DNA from: Bacteroidota bacterium
GTDB taxonomy: Bacteria; Bacteroidota; Bacteroidia; B-17B0; Aurantibacillaceae
Direction of reading: 5' to 3'
Length of the DNA stretch: 64,000 nt
NCBI GenBank assembly: GCA_016708845.1
Contig: JADJFB010000018.1
Span: forward strand, 1 to 64,000
Shown here: positions 37,842 to 45,657 of the stretch, piece by piece
Numbering within the stretch: the first letter of the stretch is position 1
How the letters are laid out: the number at the start of each line of letters is the position of its first letter
The notes under the pieces: model-generated
Told to the model about the DNA's origin: nothing
What the model saw: only the letters and a program-made list of their open reading frames with translations
Databases searched by the model: none
Made by a program: the position numbers and the translations under genes

Positions 37842-40763
37842 ATGAAGAGCCTATTACTTATATTTTTCACTCTCAGCTTCTCAACTTTTGTAGCACAAAC
37901 AAAATATGCCCAATTCGTCAATCCATTTATCGGAACTGGCGGTGCAGGGCATACGTTTCCAGGAGCTGTGGTGCCTTTTGGCATGATGCAATTAAGTCCA
38001 GATACGTGTATTGATGGCAGTTGGGAAGGTTGTGGTGGCTACCATTATTCTGATTCAATTATTTATGGATTTACACACACACATTTAAGCGGAACAGGCG
38101 TAAGTGATTATGGTGATATTTTAATAATGCCAACGCTTCAAAAAAGTAATTTCAAAAATAAAACTTACGCTACTAAATTTTCTCATTTGAAAGAAAAAGC
38201 AAGTGCGGGTTTTTATGAAGTGACGCTAAACAATAATGTGAATGTAAAATTAACAGCAACAGAACGCGTAGGTATTCATCAATACAGTTTTCCTAAAATG
38301 GATACTGCGACTATTGTGCTTGATTTATTGCACAGAGATAAAACATTAAACTGCTCATTAACTATTGTAGATAGTGTCACAGTGATTGGCTCTCGTATCA
38401 GCGAAGCTTGGGCTAATGAACAACATGTGTATTATATCATCAAATTCAATAAGCCCATTATTTCTAAAAAAATAAATGCTCAAACCCTTTCAAAAGGAAT
38501 GTCTGAAAAAGAAAAAAATGTTGGGGCTTACTTTCAATTTGATAACCGCGATGGCAAACCACTACTAATTAAAGTAGGGATTTCACAAACAGGCACGGAT
38601 GGAGCAAAATTAAATTTAGAAACTGAAGCGACACATTGGAATTTTGAGAAATACAAACAAGATGCAGAACTTAGTTGGGAAAAAGAATTATCCAAAATAG
38701 AAATACAAACTAAAAACGATGAACAAAACATTATTTTTTATACAGCCTTGTATCATTGTTTCACTCATCCTTCATTAGCTGGCGATGTGGATGGGAAATA
38801 CAGAGGACGTGATTTAAAAGTTCATCAAGCAAATGGTTTTACGCCTTACACTGTTTTTTCATTATGGGATACATTTAGAGGTTTGCATCCATTATTTACA
38901 ATCATTGAACAAAAACGTACAACCGATATCATCAACACCTTTTTACAACAACATAAAGAAAGCGGTCGTTTACCGATGTGGGAACTATCAGCTAATGAAA
39001 CCAATTGCATGATTGGTTTTCATAGTGTTTCGGTAATTACTGATGCGATGACAAAAGGCATTACTGGCTTTGATAAAAATGCTATTTACGAATCTATGGC
39101 AGCTGCTTCTAATTATACGAGTTGGAGCATCCCAACTTTTAATAAAAACAATTTCGTACAAATAGATGATGAATCAGAAAGTGTATCTAAAACATTAGAG
39201 TATGCTTACGATAACTGGTGTATTGCTCAAGTAGCCAAAAAGTTAAATAAAAAAACAGATTACGATTTATACATGAAACGTGCGCAAGCCTACAAAAATG
39301 TGTACGATAAAAAAACAGGTTTTACGCGCCCACGTAAAAATGGGAATTGGCTTTCTCCTTTTGAACCTCGAGAAGTCAACAACCATTTCACAGAAGCTAA
39401 TAGTTGGCAATACTCTTTCTTTGTTCCACAAGATGTTTCTGGATTAATAAAACTAATGGGTGGAGAAAAACAGTTTGAACAAAAATTAGATGATTTGTTT
39501 AGTGCTAAAAGCGAAACCGAAGGCAGAACACAAGCTGACATCACTGGTTTAATTGGTCAGTATGCACATGGCAACGAACCAAGCCACCATATGGCATACT
39601 TATACAACTATGTTAGCAAGCCGCAAAAAACACAAGAAAAAATCTATCAAATCTTAACCGAATTCTATAAAAATAATCCTGATGGATTAATTGGCAACGA
39701 AGACTGCGGACAAATGAGCGCCTGGTATGTATTGAGTTCCATGGGATTTTATCAGGTTTGTCCGGGTAAAGCAGAATACACCATTGGTTCTCCGTTATTT
39801 GACAATGTAAAAATCCATTTAGAAAACGGAAAAACTTTTGAGATTTCTAAAAAAAATCCAACTACTACATTTCAATATATTCAATCGTCTAGCATTAATG
39901 GAAAACTATCTAACAGTTCTATTTTATCTCACAGCACCATTATAACAGGAGGAAAATTAGAGTTTATAATGCAAGAAAAATTAGATGAAAAAAATCTATT
40001 TGGTAAATCTGCTTTATTGAGACCTTCTACAAACATTACTACAAAACAAATTATACAAGTGCCTGTGATTATTACGCCTGCGAAATTAACAGATACAGAA
40101 AAAACCATTAGCATTGAGCATCCCAATCCTAAAGTAAAATTGGTTTATACCATCGATGGCTCAGAACCAAAAGCTAACTCCAAAATATATGCTGGTCCTT
40201 TTACCTCTGATTCTTCAATTACCATTAAAGCCAAAGCGTTTTTAAATTTAGAAAGCAGTTCAGTAACTACGGCCACTGCTTATCGCAAACCAAATAATTG
40301 GAAAATAGCCATACAAAGTCAATACAACAAACAATACGATGCTGGCGGTGATGAAGGTATTATTGACGGGCAACATGGTACCACTAATTGGAGAAGTGGC
40401 GGATGGCAAGGTTTTCAAGGACAAGATTTCAATTGCATTGTTGATTTAGGAAAAGTAACTCCTATACAATATGTAACGGCTGAGTTTTTGCAAGACACTC
40501 GCTCCTGGATTTTGTACCCAAAACAAGTATCCTACGAAATTTCTGAAGACGGCATTAATTACAAGCCTTTTGGTGTAATAGAGAATGGTGTAGCAGCCGA
40601 CGATTACAATTTACAAATGCGTACATTTTTACATAATAATCAAGTAAATGCTAAGGCTAGATTTGTTAAAATAAAAGCGACCAATTTTGGTAAATTACCA
40701 GACTGGCACCAAGGAAATGGAGGCGATGCGTTCATATTTATTGATGAAATAGAGGTCAGATAA
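37842..40763 (+). CDS. GH92 alpha-mannosidase
   Basis: 973 residues with a signal peptide (KSLLLIFFTLSFSTFVAQ). GH92 hallmarks: FVNPFIGTGGAGHTFPGAVVPFGMMQLSPDT, GGYHYSDS, GFTHTHLSGTG, YTVFSLWDTFRGLHPL, ANETNCMIGFHS, GNEPSHHMAYLYNY and the GNEDCGQMSAWYVLSSMGFYQV segment with conserved acidic residues. These calcium-dependent enzymes cut alpha-mannose from N-glycans. The C-terminus has a chitobiase-like domain (YTIDGSEPKANSKIYAGP) and an F5/8 C-like domain, the same tail architecture as the GH20 protein. It ends the glycan locus; 31 bp separate it from the beta-mannosidase gene. Confidence 0.95.
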   Translation: MKSLLLIFFTLSFSTFVAQTKYAQFVNPFIGTGGAGHTFPGAVVPFGMMQLSPDTCIDGSWEGCGGYHYSDSIIYGFTHTHLSGTGVSDYGDILIMPTLQKSNFKNKTYATKFSHLKEKASAGFYEVTLNNNVNVKLTATERVGIHQYSFPKMDTATIVLDLLHRDKTLNCSLTIVDSVTVIGSRISEAWANEQHVYYIIKFNKPIISKKINAQTLSKGMSEKEKNVGAYFQFDNRDGKPLLIKVGISQTGTDGAKLNLETEATHWNFEKYKQDAELSWEKELSKIEIQTKNDEQNIIFYTALYHCFTHPSLAGDVDGKYRGRDLKVHQANGFTPYTVFSLWDTFRGLHPLFTIIEQKRTTDIINTFLQQHKESGRLPMWELSANETNCMIGFHSVSVITDAMTKGITGFDKNAIYESMAAASNYTSWSIPTFNKNNFVQIDDESESVSKTLEYAYDNWCIAQVAKKLNKKTDYDLYMKRAQAYKNVYDKKTGFTRPRKNGNWLSPFEPREVNNHFTEANSWQYSFFVPQDVSGLIKLMGGEKQFEQKLDDLFSAKSETEGRTQADITGLIGQYAHGNEPSHHMAYLYNYVSKPQKTQEKIYQILTEFYKNNPDGLIGNEDCGQMSAWYVLSSMGFYQVCPGKAEYTIGSPLFDNVKIHLENGKTFEISKKNPTTTFQYIQSSSINGKLSNSSILSHSTIITGGKLEFIMQEKLDEKNLFGKSALLRPSTNITTKQIIQVPVIITPAKLTDTEKTISIEHPNPKVKLVYTIDGSEPKANSKIYAGPFTSDSSITIKAKAFLNLESSSVTTATAYRKPNNWKIAIQSQYNKQYDAGGDEGIIDGQHGTTNWRSGGWQGFQGQDFNCIVDLGKVTPIQYVTAEFLQDTRSWILYPKQVSYEISEDGINYKPFGVIENGVAADDYNLQMRTFLHNNQVNAKARFVKIKATNFGKLPDWHQGNGGDAFIFIDEIEVR

Positions 40764-40799
40764 ATAGGTTTTATCGAAAAATAATTTTTATTTAGCAGT

Positions 40800-42026
40800 A
40801 TGTTAAAACTGGCCTCGGTACTTATTTTTATTACCACTTTAAGCTTTGCTCAACCCAAATTAGGAATTTGGCGCGGCGTGCTTTCTCTAAATCCAGAAAA
40901 ACAAATTGAACTCCCTTTTAATTTTGAAATAAAAAAACTGAAAGGCAAACACCAATTAATTATCCGTAATGCACAAGAACAAATTGTAGTGGATGAAATA
41001 AAATTGAAAAAAGATTCCTTCAATTTTAAGATGCCCATATTTGATACTGAATTTAGAACCAAATTAATTGGCGATTCCATCTTAACTGGACTTTGGATTA
41101 ATCATACAAAAAAAGAAAATAACATCATTGCCTTTACAGCCAAAGCGGGCGACTCCAAACGATTTCCATATGTGCCCGGAAAACCAAATTCCTTTTATGA
41201 AGGTAAATGGGAGGTAACTTTTAGTCCAAGTACTGCCGATAGCTCCAAAGCTATTGGCATGTTTACTCATGCTAACGGAAGCGCTTATGTGTATGGAACA
41301 TTTTTAACTGAAACAGGCGATTACCGTTATTTGGATGGCATGATGCATAATGGTAAGTTATACTTAAGCTGCTTTGACGGTTCACACGCCTTTTTATTTA
41401 TTGCAGAAAATAATGGAACAGAAATTACCAAAGGTGATTTTTATTCGGGCGCCACGTGGCATGAAAGCTGGATTGGGAAGCGTAATGATAAATTTGAATT
41501 ACACGACCCAGAAAGTTTAACCTATTTAAAAAATCCCAACGCAGAAATTAATTTCACTTTTTACAATACCAAAAACGAAAAAATAAGTTTAAGCGATCCT
41601 AAATACAAAAACAAAGCAGTGATTGTGCAAATTATGGGAAGCTGGTGTCCTAACTGTATGGACGAAAGTGCTTATTTATCTAAAGTTTACAAACAATACA
41701 ATAAACAAGGTTTAGAAATTATTGCCTTAGCTTACGAAAGAACATCGGATGCAGAACGCGCTAAAACCAACTTAACGCGCTTAACCAAACGTTTTGATAT
41801 TGGCTACGATATATTATTAACGGGATTAACAGGCAAAGACAAAGCCTCAGAAAGCTTACCTTTTTTAAATGGCGTGATGGCATTTCCTACCACTATTTTT
41901 TTAGATGCTAACCATGTGGTAAAATCAGTTTACACAGGATTTAGCGGCCCTGCAACTGGAAAAGCTTATGAAGACTATACCATTAAGACGGAAAAGTTAA
42001 TTGGGGAGTTGCTTTCTAAGCAGTAA
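40800..42026 (+). CDS. TlpA-like thioredoxin-fold protein
   Basis: 408 residues with a short signal peptide (KLASVLIFITTLSFAQ). About 250 residues of unidentified beta-rich sequence precede a thioredoxin-like domain with WCPNC (Cys283, Cys286) and the cis-Pro segment FPTTIFLD. TlpA/ResA proteins keep periplasmic thiols reduced or serve cytochrome c maturation. The partner is unknown. It follows the GH92 gene by 36 bp and may be co-transcribed, although its function does not obviously fit glycan use. Confidence 0.85.
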   Translation: MLKLASVLIFITTLSFAQPKLGIWRGVLSLNPEKQIELPFNFEIKKLKGKHQLIIRNAQEQIVVDEIKLKKDSFNFKMPIFDTEFRTKLIGDSILTGLWINHTKKENNIIAFTAKAGDSKRFPYVPGKPNSFYEGKWEVTFSPSTADSSKAIGMFTHANGSAYVYGTFLTETGDYRYLDGMMHNGKLYLSCFDGSHAFLFIAENNGTEITKGDFYSGATWHESWIGKRNDKFELHDPESLTYLKNPNAEINFTFYNTKNEKISLSDPKYKNKAVIVQIMGSWCPNCMDESAYLSKVYKQYNKQGLEIIALAYERTSDAERAKTNLTRLTKRFDIGYDILLTGLTGKDKASESLPFLNGVMAFPTTIFLDANHVVKSVYTGFSGPATGKAYEDYTIKTEKLIGELLSKQ

Positions 42027-42063
42027 GATTCAAAATACCTTTTCTTTTTTGTATCTTTAAATT

Positions 42064-43029
42064 ATGAGACGTTTAGTTTTTCTATCATTCATCCTATTTT
42101 ATTTTGTGGCTAAACCACAGGCGCAAAATCTAATCCAAAACGGCAGTTTTGAAATTTTTGATAGCATAGATTGTGGTGGTGGTGGATTTGATAATTATTC
42201 AATGATAGGAACGCCTCATGTTGTAAATAACTGGTATTCCTTAAATAGCCCAGATTATTTTAATTCAACGTGTTTTGCGGGAGGGTTTAATGTTCCATAT
42301 AGCTATTTTGGGCACTGTTATTCAAAACAAGGAAATGCTTACGCTGGCGGAATAGCATTTACTGGAAATTATGAAACCAAAGAATACATATATCAACAAT
42401 TAAGTGTGCCATTGCAAGCTGGTAAAATATATTGTTTAAGTTTTTATGCATCTAGAGCCGACGGAGTTACGCATGCAGTCAATAACATTGGCGCTTATTT
42501 TTCCGCATCAATACCCCCTTTAGTTTCTAACTATTATGTTAATGCTACACCACAAGTGCTAAACCAAAGTGGTTTTATTACTGATACAATTTCTTGGACG
42601 GAAATACAAGGTTGCTTTACTGCTTTAGGTGGTGAGCAATATATAACCATCGGTAATTTTAACTCAAACGCAAATACAGATACATTATTTGTTGGAAGTG
42701 TTAATCAAACCCCATCAACGTTTAAATATGCTTACTACTACATAGATGACGTTACTTTAATAGACCAATCCACAGTGGGATTTAATGAATTAGATAAAGG
42801 AAAAAGTTTTGATATTTATCCAAATCCAACAAACTCCATTTTAAATATCGAGAGTAATAATCAGCAATTGCAAAATGCCACTATAGAAATGAAAAATACG
42901 TTAGGGCAAATCGTTTATTTTGATGTGTATGCACATCAAATCCATATTTCTGATTTACCATCAGGCATCTACTTTATAACCATAAATAATAAGGAAACTA
43001 AACGAACTATAAAGTTTGTAAAAGATTAA
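42064..43029 (+). CDS. Secreted protein with T9SS sorting domain
   Basis: 321 residues. A signal peptide (RRLVFLSFILFYFVAKPQAQ) leads into NLIQNGSFEIFDS, WYSLNSPDYFN, YIYQQLSVPLQAGKIYCLSFYASRAD and YYIDDVTLID, which is the pattern of carbohydrate-binding or discoidin-like jelly-roll domains in Bacteroidota cell-surface proteins. The end (FDIYPNPTNSILNIES...LPSGIYFITINNKETKRTIKFVKD) is a type A T9SS sorting domain. Its stop codon overlaps the left 34-bp direct repeat of the ORF6N cassette, so it once ended tail to tail with hflX. Confidence 0.85.
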   Translation: MRRLVFLSFILFYFVAKPQAQNLIQNGSFEIFDSIDCGGGGFDNYSMIGTPHVVNNWYSLNSPDYFNSTCFAGGFNVPYSYFGHCYSKQGNAYAGGIAFTGNYETKEYIYQQLSVPLQAGKIYCLSFYASRADGVTHAVNNIGAYFSASIPPLVSNYYVNATPQVLNQSGFITDTISWTEIQGCFTALGGEQYITIGNFNSNANTDTLFVGSVNQTPSTFKYAYYYIDDVTLIDQSTVGFNELDKGKSFDIYPNPTNSILNIESNNQQLQNATIEMKNTLGQIVYFDVYAHQIHISDLPSGIYFITINNKETKRTIKFVKD

Positions 43030-43060
43030 TAAAACAAATTATTGTAAGGAAAACGAATCA
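43027..43060. repeat. Left direct repeat of the ORF6N cassette (ancestral hflX 3' end)
   Basis: Identical in 33 of 34 bases to 43740-43773; the single difference (43047 against 43760) is a silent third-position change in a Pro codon of hflX. On the minus strand it encodes IRFPYNNLFY and a TAA stop, that is, the hflX C-terminus. Its last three bases also supply the stop codon of the ORF6N gene. Confidence 0.85.
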
Positions 43061-43602
43061 TTTTTTCTTAGGAAGTTTATAGCCAATTTGTGGTCGTTCC
43101 TTTTTGTTTTCTTTCTTTTCTAATAGCTCATCTAAGTACTGAAATACTAATTCGATATTTTTATCATGATTACTCACTTTTTTCTTGATGTATTCTATTT
43201 CGAGTCTTAACTCAGCGTTATTCAAAATCATTTTACGCAAAGCAACAAAAGCTCTCATCACAGCAATATTAATTTCTCTAGCTTTTTTGCTTTTTAAAAC
43301 ACTTGATAACATAGCTACGCCGGTTTCAGTAAAAGCAAATGGAAATGCTCCTCCTAAAGATTGTTTAGAAGGTATCACATTTTGTGATACCATAATCCCA
43401 ACCTCTTTTCACTTAATACAAACATAAAATCATTAGGAAACAAGTCCCGATTTCTACGAACAGCTTGTTTTAATGCTCTTGTTTCTACTCCATAAATTTC
43501 TGAAAGATGAATATCTAACATCACTTTTTCTTCTCGTAATACAAAAATCTTATTAATTATTGCCTCTTCAGGAAGTAATACTGTTACTATTTGCTTTGCC
43601 AT
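43058..43602 (-). CDS. ORF6N domain-containing protein, one frameshift
   Basis: About 181 residues. The N-terminal piece has the ORF6N signature EEKVMLDIHLSEIYGVETRALKQAVRRN.DLFPNDFMFVLSE; the second piece has FAFTETGVAMLSSVLKSKKAREINIAVMRAFVALR and a coiled, lysine-rich tail. ORF6N (KilA-N-related) domains are found in phage and mobile-element proteins and are thought to bind DNA. A missing A in GAAAAG near 43420 breaks the frame; with it the join reads LSEKEVGIMVSQNVIPS. The gene fills the space between two 34-bp repeats of the hflX 3' end, and its own stop codon comes from the left repeat. Three palindromes lie upstream, one repeated inside the gene. No recombinase gene is nearby. Confidence 0.85.
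43371..43391. repeat. Palindrome inside the ORF6N coding sequence
   Basis: Arms GGTATCACA and TGTGATACC with a 3-base centre form a perfect 21-bp palindrome. On the minus strand it encodes V-S-Q-N-V-I-P. It is almost identical to the palindrome 15 bp upstream of the gene (43617-43637). Confidence 0.85.
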
Positions 43603-43616
43603 TTTAAAATAATCTA

Positions 43617-43637
43617 GGTATCACAATATGTGACACC
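43617..43637. promoter_or_regulatory. Operator-like palindrome upstream of the ORF6N gene
   Basis: Arms GGTATCACA and TGTGACACC (one mismatch) with a 3-base centre, 15-35 bp before the start codon at 43602. It differs from the internal coding palindrome (43371-43391) at only three or four positions. Confidence 0.6.
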
Positions 43638-43676
43638 TTTGTTCAGTATAAAATTAAATAATATAATAGCAGGTCT

Positions 43677-43695
43677 TTGCTATGAAATATAGCAA
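43677..43695. promoter_or_regulatory. Palindrome overlapping the likely -7 region of ORF6N
   Basis: Arms TTGCTAT and ATAGCAA around a 5-base centre. On the minus strand it contains TATATTTC, close to TAnnTTTG, so bound protein would cover the promoter. Confidence 0.45.
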
Positions 43696-43708
43696 TATTT
43701 GTTTTTTT

Positions 43709-43731
43709 CAAGGTCGCAAATTGCGATCTTG
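43709..43731. promoter_or_regulatory. Palindrome overlapping the likely -33 region of ORF6N
   Basis: Arms CAAGGTCGCAA and TTGCGATCTTG with a 1-base centre and one mismatch. Its minus-strand end supplies a TTG about 17 bp before TATATTTC. It lies within 10 bp of the right direct repeat. Confidence 0.5.
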
Positions 43732-43738
43732 AAAATTT

Positions 43739-44938
43739 CTAATAAAACAAATTATTGTAGGGAAAACGAATCACATGAACTTTCTTCACGGTATCGTACA
43801 CTAGTTTTTTAAAGTCTGTGATATTGTCTTTGTTTTTAGCTGTAATGTAAACACAAGTTTGATCTAAGTTCGTCATCCAGGTTTTTTTCAATTCATCTAA
43901 GGATAAATTTTCTCTAGTAACTGGCGTCAAATCATCGTCGTCTTTCTTCACATATTTAAAGGCATCAATTTTATTGAATACTAAAATCGTTTCTTTATCT
44001 CCAGCACCAATGTCAATTAAGGTTTGGCGTACTACATTGATATGATCTTCAAAATTAGGATGTGAAATATCTACGACGTGTAATAAAATATCCGCTTCAC
44101 GAACTTCATCTAATGTACTTTTAAAACTCTCTACTAGCTGCGTTGGTAGTTTTCTAATAAAACCAACCGTGTCGCATAACAGGAAAAATAAATTATCAAT
44201 GGTTACTTTTCTTACCGTTGTATCCAATGTTGCAAATAATTTATTTTCCGCAAATACTTCGCTTTTGCTAATCATATTCATGATGGTTGATTTACCAACA
44301 TTGGTATAACCTACTAAAGCCACACGTACAAATTCGCCACGGTTTTTACGTTGTGTGGCCATTTGTTTGTCAATCACTTTTAAATCTTCTTTGAGTTGAG
44401 CAATTCTATCACGAGCAATACGTCTATCTGTTTCAATTTCTTTCTCCCCCGCTCCACCACGTGTTCCTGTGCCGCCACGTTGACGCTCTAAGTGAGTCCA
44501 CATACCTGTTAAGCGTGGCAACAAATATTGCAATTGCGCTAATTGCACTTGCGTTTTAGCATGAGCTGTTTGCGCACGTTGCGAAAATATTTCCAGAATC
44601 AACGTAGTTCTATCTAATATTCTTACGCCTAACTCTTTTTCTAAATTACGTTGTTGCGAAGGCGATAACTCATCATCAAAAATAACAACGGTAATTTTGT
44701 TTTCTTTAATGTACGTTTTAACATCGCTTAATTTTCCTTTTCCTAAAAAAGTCGCTTTATCTGGTCTTTCTAATTTTTGAGTAAATACTTTTTTAGTTTC
44801 AACGCCATAGGTCAAGGCTAAAAAAGCCAACTCATCTAAGTATTCATAAGATAAAGCTTCGTTTTGTCGTTTATTAATAACGCCAATTAATACGGCGGTA
44901 TTTGCTTGTGTTTCGGTAGAGTGCAGTTCTGATTTCAA
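43739..44938 (-). CDS. hflX: Ribosome-associated GTPase HflX
   Basis: 399 residues. N-terminal HflX domain with GKGKLSDVK, VVIFDDELSPSQQRNLE and the QLAQLQYLLPRLTGMWTHLERQRGG signature; GTPase domain with G1 GYTNVGKST, G3 DTVGF and G4 NKID. HflX splits stalled or stressed ribosomes. No ATG is present; the TTG at 44938 fits family length. The gene lies five bases after the cytochrome c gene stop. Its last 11 codons form the right copy of the direct repeat flanking the ORF6N cassette, and its stop codon is completed by cassette DNA. Confidence 0.95.
   Translation of the reverse strand: MKSELHSTETQANTAVLIGVINKRQNEALSYEYLDELAFLALTYGVETKKVFTQKLERPDKATFLGKGKLSDVKTYIKENKITVVIFDDELSPSQQRNLEKELGVRILDRTTLILEIFSQRAQTAHAKTQVQLAQLQYLLPRLTGMWTHLERQRGGTGTRGGAGEKEIETDRRIARDRIAQLKEDLKVIDKQMATQRKNRGEFVRVALVGYTNVGKSTIMNMISKSEVFAENKLFATLDTTVRKVTIDNLFFLLCDTVGFIRKLPTQLVESFKSTLDEVREADILLHVVDISHPNFEDHINVVRQTLIDIGAGDKETILVFNKIDAFKYVKKDDDDLTPVTRENLSLDELKKTWMTNLDQTCVYITAKNKDNITDFKKLVYDTVKKVHVIRFPYNNLFY
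43740..43773. repeat. Right direct repeat of the ORF6N cassette (current hflX 3' end)
   Basis: This copy is the present end of hflX. It matches 43027-43060 at 33 of 34 bases, 713 bp away. Confidence 0.85.
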
Positions 44939-44943
44939 TAGTA

Positions 44944-45549
44944 CTATTTTCCTTTTAAATCTGTTTCGATGTATGAAGCTACTGCTTCAATTTGTTCAGC
45001 GGTTAAAGCATCTTTGTAAGCAGCCATCGTGTTTTTACCATTGGCAATAATTTCTACAATACCAGCGTGTGGCAATTGAGTCACCGATAAATCTTTAGCG
45101 CCACTTAATCCTAATTTACCATTATCACCGTGACATAAAGCACATTTATCTGTAAAAATTTCTTTGCCATTAACAGCTACAATTTTTTCTCCAGCCTTCG
45201 CTCCTTTTGATTTGTATGCTAAAGAAAATGATACTACGATAAAGAAGAAAGATAGAGTTGCTAATATTTTGTTTTTCTTTTTAAAACCAACCACCGCTAA
45301 AGGAATTGATAAGAAAACCAAAACCAATTTAATAATCATAAACTTATTGATTTCGGGAACTTGAGTGATTAAGAAAACGCCTGTTGCTAAAAAGCCAAAG
45401 CTCACAATCATTTCTGCAACCTTAGTTTTCTTTTTAAATTTCTCCAATAATTCTTCCTTATCACTTAATAATAAAATAGTTTTAATTAAGTAGATCAATG
45501 TAAATAACACCACAAATAAGGTGTGTGAATGAAGCATGCCTGTAGCCAT
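44944..45549 (-). CDS. SirB2-like membrane protein fused to cytochrome c
   Basis: 201 residues. The first ~115 residues hold four hydrophobic helices (LHSHTLFVVLFTLIYLIKTILLL, VSFGFLATGVFLITQ, FMIIKLVLVFLSIPLAVVG, ILATLSFFFIVVSFSLAY) in the pattern of SirB2-type proteins. The C-terminal ~80 residues are a class I cytochrome c with the heme motif CALCH near residue 135 and a distal Met (NTMAAYKD). The heme domain should face the periplasm. It probably carries electrons in respiration; the partner is unknown. It lies just upstream of hflX on the same strand. Confidence 0.85.
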   Translation of the reverse strand: MATGMLHSHTLFVVLFTLIYLIKTILLLSDKEELLEKFKKKTKVAEMIVSFGFLATGVFLITQVPEINKFMIIKLVLVFLSIPLAVVGFKKKNKILATLSFFFIVVSFSLAYKSKGAKAGEKIVAVNGKEIFTDKCALCHGDNGKLGLSGAKDLSVTQLPHAGIVEIIANGKNTMAAYKDALTAEQIEAVASYIETDLKGK

Positions 45550-45631
45550 TGTATAATTTTTTTAGTTCAAAATTAACAAATTATCTTAAAACAAAAACTC
45601 TAAAGTAATTTTTATAAATAAGCGATAATGC

Positions 45632-45639
45632 TATATTTG
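45632..45639 (+). promoter_or_regulatory. -7 box upstream of the amidohydrolase gene
   Basis: TATATTTG matches the Bacteroidota -7 consensus. It lies inside the longest open frame, which argues for the ATG at 45658 as the true start. Confidence 0.45.
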
Positions 45640-45657
45640 TTACAATTAAAACATATT

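Larger units (their letters stand above)
43061..43773 (-). mobile_element. Candidate minimal ORF6N cassette inserted at the hflX 3' end
   Basis: The unit consists of one ORF6N gene, its palindromic upstream region and one 34-bp repeat copy (713 bp in total), and is bounded by the other copy. The right repeat keeps hflX intact: the stop becomes TAG, made from the repeat plus one cassette base. This matches integration by site-specific recombination into a gene's 3' end. The absence of an integrase means it would have to move in trans or be the remnant of a larger element. Inferred from repeats only. Confidence 0.5.

Noticed and set aside
29463..40763. Classical Sus-type polysaccharide utilisation locus
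   Set aside because: No SusC or SusD homologue, hybrid sensor or ECF sigma/anti-sigma pair is present in or near the cluster.
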